Assembly: GCF_001983935.1 (NCBI RefSeq)
Contig: NZ_CP017641.1
Span: 3,472,001-3,536,000 of the forward strand
Length of the DNA stretch: 64,000 bases
From: Fuerstiella marisgermanici
GTDB taxonomy: Bacteria > Planctomycetota > Planctomycetia > Planctomycetales > Planctomycetaceae
Reading direction: 5' to 3'
Part shown: piece by piece, positions 18,175 to 26,977 of the stretch
Layout of the letters: every line of letters starts with the position of its first letter
Numbering within the stretch: position 1 is the stretch's first letter
Translations under genes and position numbers: made by a program
The notes under the pieces: model-generated
Told to the model about the DNA's origin: nothing
Databases searched by the model: none
What the model saw: the letters and a program-made list of their open reading frames with translations, nothing else

Positions 18175-18243
18175 TCGCCAGCTGTCTGCGGCTGCACAAA
18201 GCTTCTTGTCGAGGTCTTTAAGCAACTGCTGGGAATCGGGCAT
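18175..18243 (-). pseudogene. hsdM 5' fragment (type I restriction methylase)
   Basis: An ATG at 18243 starts MPDSQQLLKDLDKKLCAAAD, which matches the conserved N-terminus of HsdM proteins (typically ...LDKKLWAAADKLR). After about 23 codons the similarity stops and no N6-adenine methylase domain follows. It is a stub left by deletion, lying just outside the att core. The remainder of 18050-18660 holds no other recognisable gene. Confidence 0.5.
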
Positions 18244-18666
18244 TACAAGGTCCTGGGGGTGGTGATCGGTTTACACCGAGGGCGACGTGGCACGGCAGCA
18301 TACCGACCACCAAACTCTAATTCCATTCCACTGCCGCGAATGATCAAAGCAGTAGCCGGCAGGCCGGAAGGACGCCATAGATCGGACGTGCAGCTGGCAC
18401 GCCGAGATACCCAACGTATGCATGCAACCCGGATTCCGGGGGGCGTGAAGCATACGACGACCCCGAAGTGTCGCTTGAACCGGCGATATTCCGAGTGATC
18501 CCAGTCAGCAGCGGGGCAGCTTCTGGCATGCTGCCTCGGTTTGGGTTCGAGAGCCGGGGCTTAGGGCAAATGTCGGCAACGAAGGTCTTATTCCTCGATC
18601 AATCGTGCGAGATACCAGTTTCAAAAACGTCCACCCGTCCTGCATGCTGGACAAGCACTCGGATCG

Positions 18667-18924
18667 TCATGACTTGAGCGATAATTGATGCGCTTCGCGG
18701 ATCGCAGCAATCGCGTCATCAGCCGGCAGTCCCTCGTCACCAGCTTTCCATTCAGCGATGGCTTCCTTGATCGCCAGCAAATCCTGTCTCTGCTGGACAG
18801 GATCGGGATTCTGTGCACGCCATTCATCCAACAGATCTTCGAGATCACAATCAGCACTGCCGCAGCTGATACGATTCAGTGCGAATTGATGAAAGCTGCG
18901 GACGTCCTCCTCGGTTACTGGCAT
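18667..18924 (-). CDS. Small conserved-looking acidic helical protein
   Basis: 85 residues from ATG 18924, beginning MPVTEEDVRSFHQFALNRIS. The middle (LEDLLDEWRAQNPDPVQQRQ) and the end (AIKEAIAEWKAGDEGLPADD) resemble small antitoxin-like proteins found singly in planctomycetes and cyanobacteria. No toxin partner is visible beside it. Function unknown; the frame looks genuinely coding. Confidence 0.5.
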   Translation of the reverse strand: MPVTEEDVRSFHQFALNRISCGSADCDLEDLLDEWRAQNPDPVQQRQDLLAIKEAIAEWKAGDEGLPADDAIAAIREAHQLSLKS

Positions 18925-18963
18925 TGTCTCAATCCTGTTTTCATTGAGCTTGTTCGCGAAATT

Positions 18964-19197
18964 CTATCGACTGTCCGACGAGGGGTCCATCTGTGATTCG
19001 TCGGCGACCAGCGTCGATATAGGCGGCAAGTTGACCGACACAATCGCGTCGATCAACAACCAGACGACTTCCGGCAGATCATTCCAGCAGTCCATCAATC
19101 GCCGCAGACAATCAGCACCGCATTTTCCAGAGGCGACCTTCTGATTGGCAATCGCTTCAAGACGTCTCAGAAGTATGATTCGCAGATTGCAGTGCCT
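18964..19197 (-). pseudogene. Second integrase-tail-like fragment
   Basis: An open frame without an ATG near its start reads ...KCGADCLRRLMDCWNDLPEV then VWLLIDAIVSVNLPP before TAG 18966-18964. It parallels the tail at 17840-18028 (LRDCWDDLPEAVRISIAAIV). No att core is attached. It is probably the tail of an older, related integrase. Confidence 0.5.
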
Positions 19198-19378
19198 TCA
19201 ATTGCTCAGTGTACTGCTGTCCGCCAGGCTATGCTCGTGCCAGAAGCCTCTGCATTCCAACAGGCATCGTCGCGCGAACTTTCTACTGCTTAGAGCTGAA
19301 GCGGCGCACTGAGCATCTCGTTCGCTACCTACTCGCAAAACGCCGACGCAAAACAGATCCACCAACCTCAACAAACAA

Positions 19379-19446
19379 CCGCCGGCGCTTTAGTTCTTTT
19401 AAGTTCAATGCCTCACCACGCCAATCGCCTGCCGGTGCGTACCGGT
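19379..19446 (-). repeat. 3'-end repeat unit A
   Basis: Minus-strand unit beginning CCGGTACGCACCGGCAGGCG, then ATTGGCGTGGTGAG, ending in a GCGCCGGCGG block. Related units are at 22049, 36780 and 49604. Here it starts about 10 nt after the U-tract of the candidate sRNA terminator. The rest of 19198-19378 holds nothing recognised. Confidence 0.7.
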
Positions 19447-19458
19447 TTGGCGCATGAA

Positions 19459-19608
19459 AAAACGACGGTCGCTTTTTGGGGGCGACCGTCGTTGAATATT
19501 TTTGTCGTCGTTGCTGTGACGAGTACAAAAAAGAGAAGGAGGCCGTCCCTGGCCGAACCCTCTCGGGCACCTGACAAACACGAATCCATTCGTGTCTTAA
19601 CGTCAGGA
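19459..19608 (-). ncRNA. Candidate small structured RNA with its own promoter and terminator
   Basis: About 150 nt on the minus strand between a good sigma-70-like promoter and a strong intrinsic terminator, without a credible coding frame. The 5' part folds into a nested hairpin (CCTGAC ... CACGAAT-GG-ATTCGTG ... GTCAGG), followed by GGCC-AGGGAC-GGCC with a T-rich stretch, and then the final terminator. It does not match tmRNA, SRP or RNase P as I know them. The exact 5' end is estimated from the -10 position. Confidence 0.5.
19461..19493 (-). terminator. Intrinsic terminator of the candidate sRNA
   Basis: A perfect 12 bp stem, AACGACGGTCGC (19461-19472) with its complement (19482-19493), a 9 nt loop, and a run of six T on the minus strand (19457-19462). 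Confidence 0.8.
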
Positions 19609-19614
19609 GGGCGG

Positions 19615-19643
19615 ACCTTAAGAAGATGTCGGATATGTGTCAA
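19615..19643 (-). promoter_or_regulatory. Sigma-70-like promoter for the candidate sRNA
   Basis: On the minus strand a perfect -35 TTGACA (19643-19638) is separated by 17 nt from TAAGGT (19620-19615). Transcription would start near 19608, directly before the nested hairpin. Confidence 0.55.
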
Positions 19644-19852
19644 AGCCAAACCGCGAACAAAAATTTCTGAAGTCTTCATTGCCAATGATTGGCCGCGCAT
19701 CGAATACGATTCTGCAAAAACTGCCGAACAGGTCTTGCCGCAAAGTTGAAATCCGACATAGATTTCGTCGCCACATGTCGTGGATGTGATGCGCCGTCGT
19801 GCGCTGAACAAAGCGTTGCGGTGTTTGAAGGTTTCACAGTGATCAGGCGGAA

Positions 19853-20296
19853 GTGTTCGAAATGAAGAATCGTCACGCTACGTCTAAATTCGCAATCGAT
19901 CCGAAACGTTCTCGTCTGCGCACCGATGGCGCCCGACGATTTCTGTGGGATTGCGTTTGTTCAAGTTCTTTGCATCGCGACATATCTTTGCGCCTCGCTG
20001 CCGTGTTGGGCGCAACGATTTTTGCAGGCTGCTTTTCCCCGAACCATGCTCGCCTGCCGATCATGCAGCCCGCTCATCCGCAGTCCGAAGCGCAGGCGTT
20101 TCAGCAGCAGGATCCGTTTCCTGATCCCGACATCGGCCCGGATATCATGTCGCGACCGCTTGATTACATTCGCCCTCGCACGGAATCTCGGCGAGCGGCA
20201 GAGCAGCGGTTGTTTCAGGGCACACCCTCTGGCCCCGAATACAGTCCACCCGGCTACCCGCGCGGCGGTTTGAATCGTCCGAATGCTGTCAACTGA
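19853..20296 (+). CDS. Putative lipoprotein, planctomycete-type
   Basis: Up to 147 residues. A hydrophobic stretch LRLAAVLGATIFAGC ends in a lipobox-like FAGC, so a lipoprotein is likely; the true start may be an internal codon nearer this signal. The mature part is proline-rich with QQDPFPDPDIGPDIMSRPLD and RPRTESRRAAEQRLFQG, a pattern I associate with small planctomycete lipoproteins of unknown role. It precedes a TPR lipoprotein gene in the same direction and may act with it. Confidence 0.65.
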   Translation: MFEMKNRHATSKFAIDPKRSRLRTDGARRFLWDCVCSSSLHRDISLRLAAVLGATIFAGCFSPNHARLPIMQPAHPQSEAQAFQQQDPFPDPDIGPDIMSRPLDYIRPRTESRRAAEQRLFQGTPSGPEYSPPGYPRGGLNRPNAVN

Positions 20297-20515
20297 TGGC
20301 TGGTCTGAAAGGCTGGGTGGTTTACGGGTGACCTTGGCGCGGCTTCTGAGTGCCAATGCTTTGTGAACTCCAGATTTTATCGAGTTTTCCGATTCGCACG
20401 GTCGATCCTGTTTTGCAGGGCAGGAATTCCCTGAGCGTCGTGCGCTTGATTGTCGCGCGATCTCGATTCGGCAATTCTTGCCGGACAAAATCGTGTCTAT
20501 CGGAGTACAGGTCGC

Positions 20516-22048
20516 ATGACTCGCCCCATCTGGATCAGCACAATTGCTATGTCGTGTCTGCTTTCGACGGGCTGTGCCACGGTGCAAAGTGTGCCCGGAA
20601 AAATGAAGGCACTCGTCTTTCATTCCAAAGACGACGTCAACGATCCTCTGGCCAACATTAACGACGGCGTCGCGGATTCCTTCAATTCAGCTCAAAAGGA
20701 ATTGAAGACCGCTGACAAAACCATGTTAACGTTCGCTCGCTGGCGCGAAGACATGGGCGACTACCCGGCTGCGAAAGAAAAATATCGCAACATTCTGGCC
20801 GACAATCCGCACAACGTTGACGCTCGACTTGGGATCGCTCGAGTCGAATACGCGACCGGTCGAGTGAGCGAAGCCATCGATATTCTGAATGCCACCGGCC
20901 GCAAGTACCCGAAGCGAGCCGAAGTGTGGTCCGAATTAGGACGCATTCAGGTGGAACGCGAAGAATGGGGTTCGGCGATTGAGAGCCTGGCAAAGGCCGT
21001 TGAGATGAAGCCGGACGACCAGGCGGTTCGCTATCAATTGGGTGTCGCGTTGGCCAAGCACGATCGTCTGGACGAAGCTCAACCTCATCTTGCGGCGGCT
21101 GTGGGTGAGTCGGCGGCTATGTACAACATTGGTTTTGTTTTGCACGAAAAGAATCGGGCCAAGGAAAGTGCTGACTGGTTCCGCAAAGCCCTGGCGTCTC
21201 ATCCGGATCAACGCACTAAGGCGCTGGCCGGTCAGATGCTGGCGAACATCGACCGAGGTATCACAACGTCGGGATCCAGCTTCGCATTCGCCACCGAGCG
21301 TCCCCAAAGCACGGTCGATGTCGAACTGACAAGCTACGAATCCTATCGCGAAACGCCGGGTGCATCGCCCGGCGCAGCAGGCGGCAACTTCAATGCTCAG
21401 CCGAATGTTCAGACGCAACCAGCGATGAATTTGCCGACCGGTCAACCACAGCCAAATAACGTAGCGGGCGCTTACTACGGAAACGGTCCGGCAGCTCAGA
21501 CACCGACAGCACCGACTTCTGGCTTTGCGGGGCAGCAGCCCGTTCAGCAGCCGAACGGGCAATCGATTCACCCTTCCGCGCCGCAACAGTTTAGTGCACC
21601 TAGCGGACAGGCCGCTTATCCCGGCGTGCAACAGCCTGCGGCGTACGGTCAACAACAGATGGCTATGCAACCGCACACCATGCAACCAGCTGGAATGCAG
21701 GCGTCGCCCGCGTATCGTTCTGACATGCCGCAGCAGCCTGCCCTTCCGCCGCAGTATGGTGGCCAAACACAACCGAGCGGCCAACAGCAGTTTTGTGCGT
21801 CGCCTCAGTACGGCACGCCCGCTCAATACGGAGCTCAAATGCCCCAGCAGCCAAACCGACAGGTTCAGTCACAGCCGGTTTCAACCCCGCCAAACTTTGC
21901 GAACTATCCGGCCAGCCAGTCGACGGTCAATCAGCTTCCGACCTGGAACAGCTCAATCAACAACGTCACTCCAACCAGCTACTCCGCCGCACCGACGAAT
22001 CCGGCCAACCCAACCCAACCACCTCAGTGGCGTGGCCCGAACCAATAG
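20516..22048 (+). CDS. TPR-repeat lipoprotein with Gln/Pro-rich C-terminus
   Basis: ATG 20516 is chosen because it begins a lipoprotein signal (MTRPIWISTIAMSCLLSTGC). Residues ~60-250 contain several tetratricopeptide units (DYPAAKEKYRNILADNPHNV, EEWGSAIESLAKAVEMKPDD, NRAKESADWFRKALASHPDQ), a protein-protein interaction scaffold resembling TadD-like proteins. The last ~240 residues are low-complexity Gln/Pro/Ala/Tyr with repeated QPAAYGQQQ-like segments. It is probably attached to a membrane; the partner is unknown. The stop codon is followed without a gap by repeat unit B. Confidence 0.8.
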   Translation: MTRPIWISTIAMSCLLSTGCATVQSVPGKMKALVFHSKDDVNDPLANINDGVADSFNSAQKELKTADKTMLTFARWREDMGDYPAAKEKYRNILADNPHNVDARLGIARVEYATGRVSEAIDILNATGRKYPKRAEVWSELGRIQVEREEWGSAIESLAKAVEMKPDDQAVRYQLGVALAKHDRLDEAQPHLAAAVGESAAMYNIGFVLHEKNRAKESADWFRKALASHPDQRTKALAGQMLANIDRGITTSGSSFAFATERPQSTVDVELTSYESYRETPGASPGAAGGNFNAQPNVQTQPAMNLPTGQPQPNNVAGAYYGNGPAAQTPTAPTSGFAGQQPVQQPNGQSIHPSAPQQFSAPSGQAAYPGVQQPAAYGQQQMAMQPHTMQPAGMQASPAYRSDMPQQPALPPQYGGQTQPSGQQQFCASPQYGTPAQYGAQMPQQPNRQVQSQPVSTPPNFANYPASQSTVNQLPTWNSSINNVTPTSYSAAPTNPANPTQPPQWRGPNQ

Positions 22049-22120
22049 CCGGTACGCACCGGCGGGCGGTTGGCGTGGTGAGCTGGTGACGGTGTGAAGG
22101 CTGAGGCGCCAGCGGTGCGG
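22049..22120 (+). repeat. 3'-end repeat unit B
   Basis: Starts at the base after the TAG of the TPR gene: CCGGTACGCACCGGCGGGCG, then GTTGGCGTGGTGAG, ending near GGCGCCAGCGGTGC. Same family and same gene-relative orientation as units C and D. Confidence 0.75.
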
Positions 22121-22230
22121 TTTGTGGTGGTAGGCAACGTTGAGTACTTGCTGCATGGTGACGCTTTCACGTCCGGCGTGAGTTTGTGGTTGCAGCGGAG
22201 GCCGATCAACACCGGGCGAGCCGCACGCTG

Positions 22231-22527
22231 TCACGCATCCAGCAGTTCGGTGGCGATGTCTTTCCACAGCGCGTCGATTTCGTCCATGCTGCGGACTGGC
22301 TTGCCGGCTCGGCGAAACCAGTAGCCCGCGTTGCCGGTGTCACCTTCGATCAAATGCAGCAGCGCGTGGATCCACGAACCTGTTGGAGTGTCGATGTCCT
22401 GAGCGATATCGTGAGCGGCATTCCAGTTGTCTGCTTTTGCATGCCACATCGCCTGCAGTTCGTTAGATAGACCTGCGGGCGGATGCGGATCGTTGTTGGC
22501 GGATTCAATCAGTTCGTCGATGGTCAT
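22231..22527 (-). CDS. Conserved hypothetical protein
   Basis: 98 residues from ATG 22527 (MTIDELIESANNDPHPPAGL). The core WNAAHDIAQDIDTPTGSWIH then ALLHLIEGDTGNAGYWFRRA matches a small soluble family of unknown function seen in many bacteria. An upstream ATG adding ten residues is possible but less like relatives. It lies 52 bp from the start of the same-strand DUF4838 gene's end and could be cotranscribed. Confidence 0.75.
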   Translation of the reverse strand: MTIDELIESANNDPHPPAGLSNELQAMWHAKADNWNAAHDIAQDIDTPTGSWIHALLHLIEGDTGNAGYWFRRAGKPVRSMDEIDALWKDIATELLDA

Positions 22528-22578
22528 GGTAGTGAAGATGCAAAAGAATGAAGGCAAGTAAGAGTTGAAGGCTGGCCG

Positions 22579-25035
22579 CTATTGCACAGTGGCCGCTCGG
22601 TCGGGGTCGAGTGAAAAATAGCCGCTTAAGGGGGATTCCAGCTTGATCCACACGTCGTCGATCGCACCGGTCTTCGCTTTGTGAACGTCGAGCTTCCACC
22701 ATCCGGATTGGCCACTCGTTAGTTTGATGTTCTGTCGATCGACGGAAAGCTGGGCGCAGTCGAATTCCGCGACTCGCTGGCCGCGTGGATCGGTCAAAGT
22801 GGCGGCCGCGGTTTCTCCCGGTGGCGACGCTTCTAACGAAAGGTGGAACGCCGGCGTCCCTTCGGGCACGTAAAAGTAAAGCGGCGAGGACTGACCCAGC
22901 AGATGCAGTCCCTGGTCTGACAGGTTTCCGTCAGCCGCCCAAGCAGCCTCCTTGACATCGATCGTGAACGACGCCGTACCGCCCGCGATGACTACGTGAT
23001 AGTATTCCGAGCCGGAATCGGCATTGTCCAATATCAACGGAGATCCTTCGCTGGCCACGCCTCCACTGACTTCTGCGCCATCGGATTCGAAGACACGGTA
23101 GGTAATCAACTTTCCACGAGCACTAATGCGGCGGAAGCGGACTTCTGCCGCTGACGTTCCGGTCGGTTTCACAATGAGGTGCTGATCGCCTCGCAACCGA
23201 AACGAACGTACTTTTTCTGCTTGCTTTGGCTTCGCTGGCACAGTGACGTTTCGTTTTGTTCGAACGTAAGCCGGCACCTTTGTCCCGTCGCTGGGATGCA
23301 GAGCCAGCGAGCCTTTGTTGGCCGACAGAAATTCAAAGAAGTCACCGTCCGACAGGTAGAAGGCAGACGCTTTCGGTTCGTCCAACAAGTTGTGCTGACG
23401 AAGATTCCAGTGCAGCACTTTCAGGTTGTCGGCAATCATCTCAAGGCGGAACTTCGCGTCCGCGTCTTTGACCTTTGCATGAGCCGCACGATAGCGCTGT
23501 TCGATTTCCGGAAAATTCTTCGCGTAGATGTCTCGCAACATGTCGGTCGTCAGCGGGTAGCTGGCATTCGGGAACTCGCGATAGTGGCGCGCCACTTCTT
23601 TGTCGAGCATCCGATACATCTGATTGATGTCATCGCCACACGCTCCGTACGCCTTCGCGCAGTATTCGTCGAACATAGCTTCGACATCGGCATTCGGATT
23701 CCACGCGAGTTTCGCGAGCAGATAGTTTAGCGGAGCCGCTCGGCCCCATGCTGGCACCCCGTAAACGTACACGCCTTTGATTTTGGCGGCCGCCAGTTTG
23801 GGATAGATGAACTTCAGGATCTCCAGACCGGGCGGGTTGAGTGCTCCTGCTTCTGTCGTGATGTTCACCGGCAAGTCGTAATACGAAATGTTCTCGGTCG
23901 CGTTTGTCCAGTCCTGCAGCAGACTCTCCCACTGCTTTCGGATAGCCGGGCGAGCCAGCGTGAAGCCGTAGTCGATGCTGGGTGTCAGCACGACAAACAC
24001 GTTCCGTTCCAGCTTGAGGTTTTCCTTCGGCGGATACAGGTAGGCGGCATACACGTACCCGGCCAAAACCTTGTCGGGATACTTCTTCGCCACAATCTTT
24101 GCGACTGCGTTGTAGAACGTAAGAATCGCGGGCGTGACGGAGCGCCGGCCGTTGGGATCCTTTTCGTATAACGCAGAGCACTGATCGCATTCGCAATAGC
24201 CAGCCGAATCAGACGGCGACAGCGAATAGCAGGTCGTATTTGGGTTGCGATCGAAGTACGCAATGGCCGCGTCGGCGTAAGCTTTCACGAGTTCTGCGTT
24301 GGTCGTGCAAAGTTTATAACGCCCCGTCGGAGGAACTCGCACGCCTGCTCGTTCGGCAAACCAATCAGGATGTTTGTCGAACTGAGAAGCAGGAATCGTG
24401 TGCTGCCAGTTATGAGAATGGTTCAGGTACAGACTCCACCCCAACCTCTGTCGCCGCCACCATTGTTTCACTTCTGAACGTCGTTCCTGAGTGTAGGGGA
24501 CTCGCCGATTCAACATCGCCGGTGCGTCCTGGAAATCAGTGTCGGGAATCGTGACGTCGGATGACTTGGGAATATAGTCGCCGTGTTCTCCGGGAATCAG
24601 CCAGCGGACGCCGACGTATTCTTCCAGAAAACGGCAGACGCCGTTGTACGTGCCGCGCGACGTGCCACCACCGGGCGTTTTTTCGCCATCGGCTGTGTCG
24701 CGGCCGATGATATACACGTTGGTGCCGTTGGTCAGAATTCGGAACCCTTCCCACGGTAAGTTCTGCGCTTCCACATCTGCTGCGCGGGCCGCCTCACAAT
24801 CGCCCAGACAGATCATCTTGTCCGCTGGTTGATGAACGACGTCTAACTTCGCTCCACTGGATCGCAGCAGATACGCTTGCAGTTCTACCGCGGCTTCTGA
24901 AACCGACTTCGGGGCGTTGGAATCGTGAAAAATGACGTAGTCACTGGTTCCATTCGTCACGAGGTCAACCGGTGCGGCCTGAGCGTTTGCGGTGACGGCC
25001 ACGACAAAAAGGAACGTGATAATGCGCGTATGCAT
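22579..25035 (-). CDS. Secreted DUF4838-family protein
   Basis: 818 residues from ATG 25035, chosen for its signal peptide (MHTRIITFLFVVAVTANAQA). The N-terminal ~110 residues resemble the alpha-glucuronidase/hexosaminidase accessory domain (SVSEAAVELQAYLLRSSGAK). The DUF4838 body follows: TYNGVCRFLEEYVGVRWLIP, SPSDSAGYCECDQCSALYEK with paired Cys, and a long TIM-barrel-like region. A C-terminal beta domain ends near SPLSGYFSLD. It probably acts on polysaccharide outside the cytoplasm; no activity is proven for the family. Confidence 0.8.
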   Translation of the reverse strand: MHTRIITFLFVVAVTANAQAAPVDLVTNGTSDYVIFHDSNAPKSVSEAAVELQAYLLRSSGAKLDVVHQPADKMICLGDCEAARAADVEAQNLPWEGFRILTNGTNVYIIGRDTADGEKTPGGGTSRGTYNGVCRFLEEYVGVRWLIPGEHGDYIPKSSDVTIPDTDFQDAPAMLNRRVPYTQERRSEVKQWWRRQRLGWSLYLNHSHNWQHTIPASQFDKHPDWFAERAGVRVPPTGRYKLCTTNAELVKAYADAAIAYFDRNPNTTCYSLSPSDSAGYCECDQCSALYEKDPNGRRSVTPAILTFYNAVAKIVAKKYPDKVLAGYVYAAYLYPPKENLKLERNVFVVLTPSIDYGFTLARPAIRKQWESLLQDWTNATENISYYDLPVNITTEAGALNPPGLEILKFIYPKLAAAKIKGVYVYGVPAWGRAAPLNYLLAKLAWNPNADVEAMFDEYCAKAYGACGDDINQMYRMLDKEVARHYREFPNASYPLTTDMLRDIYAKNFPEIEQRYRAAHAKVKDADAKFRLEMIADNLKVLHWNLRQHNLLDEPKASAFYLSDGDFFEFLSANKGSLALHPSDGTKVPAYVRTKRNVTVPAKPKQAEKVRSFRLRGDQHLIVKPTGTSAAEVRFRRISARGKLITYRVFESDGAEVSGGVASEGSPLILDNADSGSEYYHVVIAGGTASFTIDVKEAAWAADGNLSDQGLHLLGQSSPLYFYVPEGTPAFHLSLEASPPGETAAATLTDPRGQRVAEFDCAQLSVDRQNIKLTSGQSGWWKLDVHKAKTGAIDDVWIKLESPLSGYFSLDPDRAATVQ

Positions 25036-25163
25036 GGTTTGGGGGGAAAGCTGCAAGGGAGTGGGTTCTGTTGGTGGGCGTGGTTTTATCGGGCGAGGCA
25101 AATGAGCACGCGGAGCATTGCAGAACGGCCAGGACGGAACAAGCGGGGCAGGTCCGCCATGGC

Positions 25164-25850
25164 TTAGACTGGCGGTACAAGTCGCTTTGACGTGTCTGGC
25201 GGAAGACCGGTGTCGAGGCGTTTTACTAGAGTTGCCATCCAGCTCGGCGATAGCTCCGGCACCGACGCCAGGTTCCGCGCGGCATCTTGGTTTTTCTTGT
25301 CATGGTGCATGATGCGATTGGCTTGCGTGACCGTCCATTGTTCGTGCGGGCGGTCGACAAGCTGCAATTGCATCCCACCTTGCACGCGGCCTTCGGTCAG
25401 GACTCGGAAGTACCAACCAGTGAAGCCAGTTTGCTGAACCTGCACCGCGAGGTCTTTGATTTTCCATCGTCGTGCCAGTTTCCAGCACGGTTGACGCGGT
25501 TGAGAAACCTGAACGATCGCGTCGCCCAGTTGCCACGTGTCGCCAATGCAGAGGTCGTCTTCAGTAAGATCGGCAACTGTGAAGTTTTCGCCGAAGTCAC
25601 CGGGAGCAAGGTTCGGCAGGTCCAACTGCTTTTTCCAGTAAGAATAGTGTTCGGCCGAATACACGCACACAGCTTTGTGCGGACCACCATGATGTTCTAA
25701 ATCGGCCTGGCCGTCACCGTCGAGATTCGTTGTGCCCAGCCACAAGGGTTCCGTGGTCGCTTGCTTCAGAAAACCGGATGTCCACGGTTTTTCGTCCGGC
25801 ATGACTTGCGGTTTTCCAACCTGAATCGAAACGATGCCGGTGCTTAGCAT
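25164..25850 (-). CDS. MOSC-domain protein (YiiM-like)
   Basis: Start at ATG 25850 (MLSTGIVSIQVGKPQVMPDE) fits YiiM relatives. The MOSC core shows HHGGPHKAVCVYSAEHYSYW, GDFGENFTVADLTEDDLCIG, and QPRQPCWKLARRW with the likely molybdenum-ligand Cys. MOSC proteins bind molybdenum cofactor and YiiM reduces N-hydroxylated compounds. About 228 residues, normal for the family. A longer start at 25910 is open but adds no conserved sequence. Confidence 0.82.
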   Translation of the reverse strand: MLSTGIVSIQVGKPQVMPDEKPWTSGFLKQATTEPLWLGTTNLDGDGQADLEHHGGPHKAVCVYSAEHYSYWKKQLDLPNLAPGDFGENFTVADLTEDDLCIGDTWQLGDAIVQVSQPRQPCWKLARRWKIKDLAVQVQQTGFTGWYFRVLTEGRVQGGMQLQLVDRPHEQWTVTQANRIMHHDKKNQDAARNLASVPELSPSWMATLVKRLDTGLPPDTSKRLVPPV

Positions 25851-26026
25851 GTCTGCTGTTTTGTCCTTCCCGGAAAGCAACTTCGCTGCAGGCATCCGCG
25901 TGAAAGCCAACCTTGCACATTGACATGTATCGTTGTGGTCCTAACTTTGGCTGTCAAGAGACGCGGTTTCACGCTGCCACATGTTTCTCACCTGCACACA
26001 CTCACTTGAGGAATCAAACAGTAGCG

Positions 26027-26170
26027 ATGGACGAAGAACTCGAAGCCGTTTTCTGGAACTTTCAGCAGCGCAATCACGGAGAAACTGAATTCGTTCAAGC
26101 AGTCAACTCAGACTCCGGGTTATCTGTGAGCTGCTGGGCCATGCCAACCTGGAAACGACATCGCTGTAGA
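26027..26170 (+). pseudogene. Possible 5' fragment of glutamate dehydrogenase
   Basis: ATG 26027 opens MDEELEAVFWNFQQRNHGET and then EFVQAVNSDSG, which recalls the NADP-glutamate dehydrogenase N-terminus (pattern ...V..RNPGE.EF.QAV...L.S). Similarity stops after about 35 codons. If correct it is only a stub; the evidence is short. Confidence 0.35.
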
Positions 26171-26295
26171 CCAAAGTTGCGATGGCGGTCGCCTCAAAAG
26201 TCAATAGCCCGCTGGACCAGATACAATCAAAGGTCGCACCCGCTGCATTTCCGTAGGTGCTGGCGGCCCGACAGCACTTCGCAGCGAAGCTGTGA

Positions 26296-26724
26296 CCGCG
26301 TACTGGGCAACTCATCATCAGCATCGAATCCGGAAGACAGTCACGCTCTACCCCAGCCGCATCGCGCAGCAAGAGTTCCGTCGCGCCGCTGGAACCTACT
26401 TCACGATCATCTGCGATCGAACACGCCCCGTCACAACCCACCGTCGGCAAACTGACGATCCGAGTCGAAGATCCACCCGATGCGGCGGGCAGTCGGCGAG
26501 TTTACCTGGGGATCAGTCACGGACAGCATCATATTCCGCTTCCCGGAATCACCGTTTGTCAACCGCGCCCCGGCTGGATCAACCTTCAGATCCCTCCGGT
26601 CGAATCGTGGCAGGCCGCGTTGGCACAATTGACTGCGGCGGAAAGAAGCCGAATTGCACAACCCGAATTCTACGAAGTGCTGAAGACACAAATCGCCCGT
26701 CGCATGCCTCGCGAAACGGGCTGA
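26296..26724 (+). pseudogene. Unrecognised open frame lacking a normal start
   Basis: 143 codons open from just after TGA 26293-26295 to TGA 26722-26724. The second half looks like real protein: VGKLTIRVEDPPDAAGSRRV, YLGISHGQHHIPLPGI, then AERSRIAQPEFYEVLKTQIA. No ATG or GTG lies near the beginning, so it is probably the 3' remainder of a gene cut or frameshifted upstream. Family unknown. Confidence 0.4.
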
Positions 26725-26928
26725 ACTATTGGGCAATGGTATGCGATTCACCAAGGTCGACTATCAGCCTCGATTTGTGGAATGCTGCGCTGCGCATCAT
26801 CAAACGCACCTGTTGAGCTGCAGTCACGGCATGCTCAGCGCGTCTGCTGCCAGACGGCCTTGAATTTCTTGACCGCTCCCGCCCCTGTTGCTTATACTCA
26901 CACCACCTTAATATTCCCAATTCCAGCA

Positions 26929-26950
26929 TGTACGACAGCTCTGTCGTACA
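26929..26950. promoter_or_regulatory. Perfect 10 bp palindrome upstream of an orphan gene
   Basis: TGTACGACAG-CT-CTGTCGTACA lies 28 bp before the TTG start of the next gene. It could be a repressor operator or a small RNA hairpin; there is no T-tract. The rest of 26725-26977 shows nothing. Confidence 0.45.
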
Positions 26951-26977
26951 GATAACCGTTGTGCGCCCTGAGCTACC

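Noticed and set aside
20936..21838. 300-codon minus-strand frame opposite the TPR lipoprotein
   Set aside because: Arg/Leu-rich composition typical of an antisense of Gln/Pro-rich repeats; no start context.
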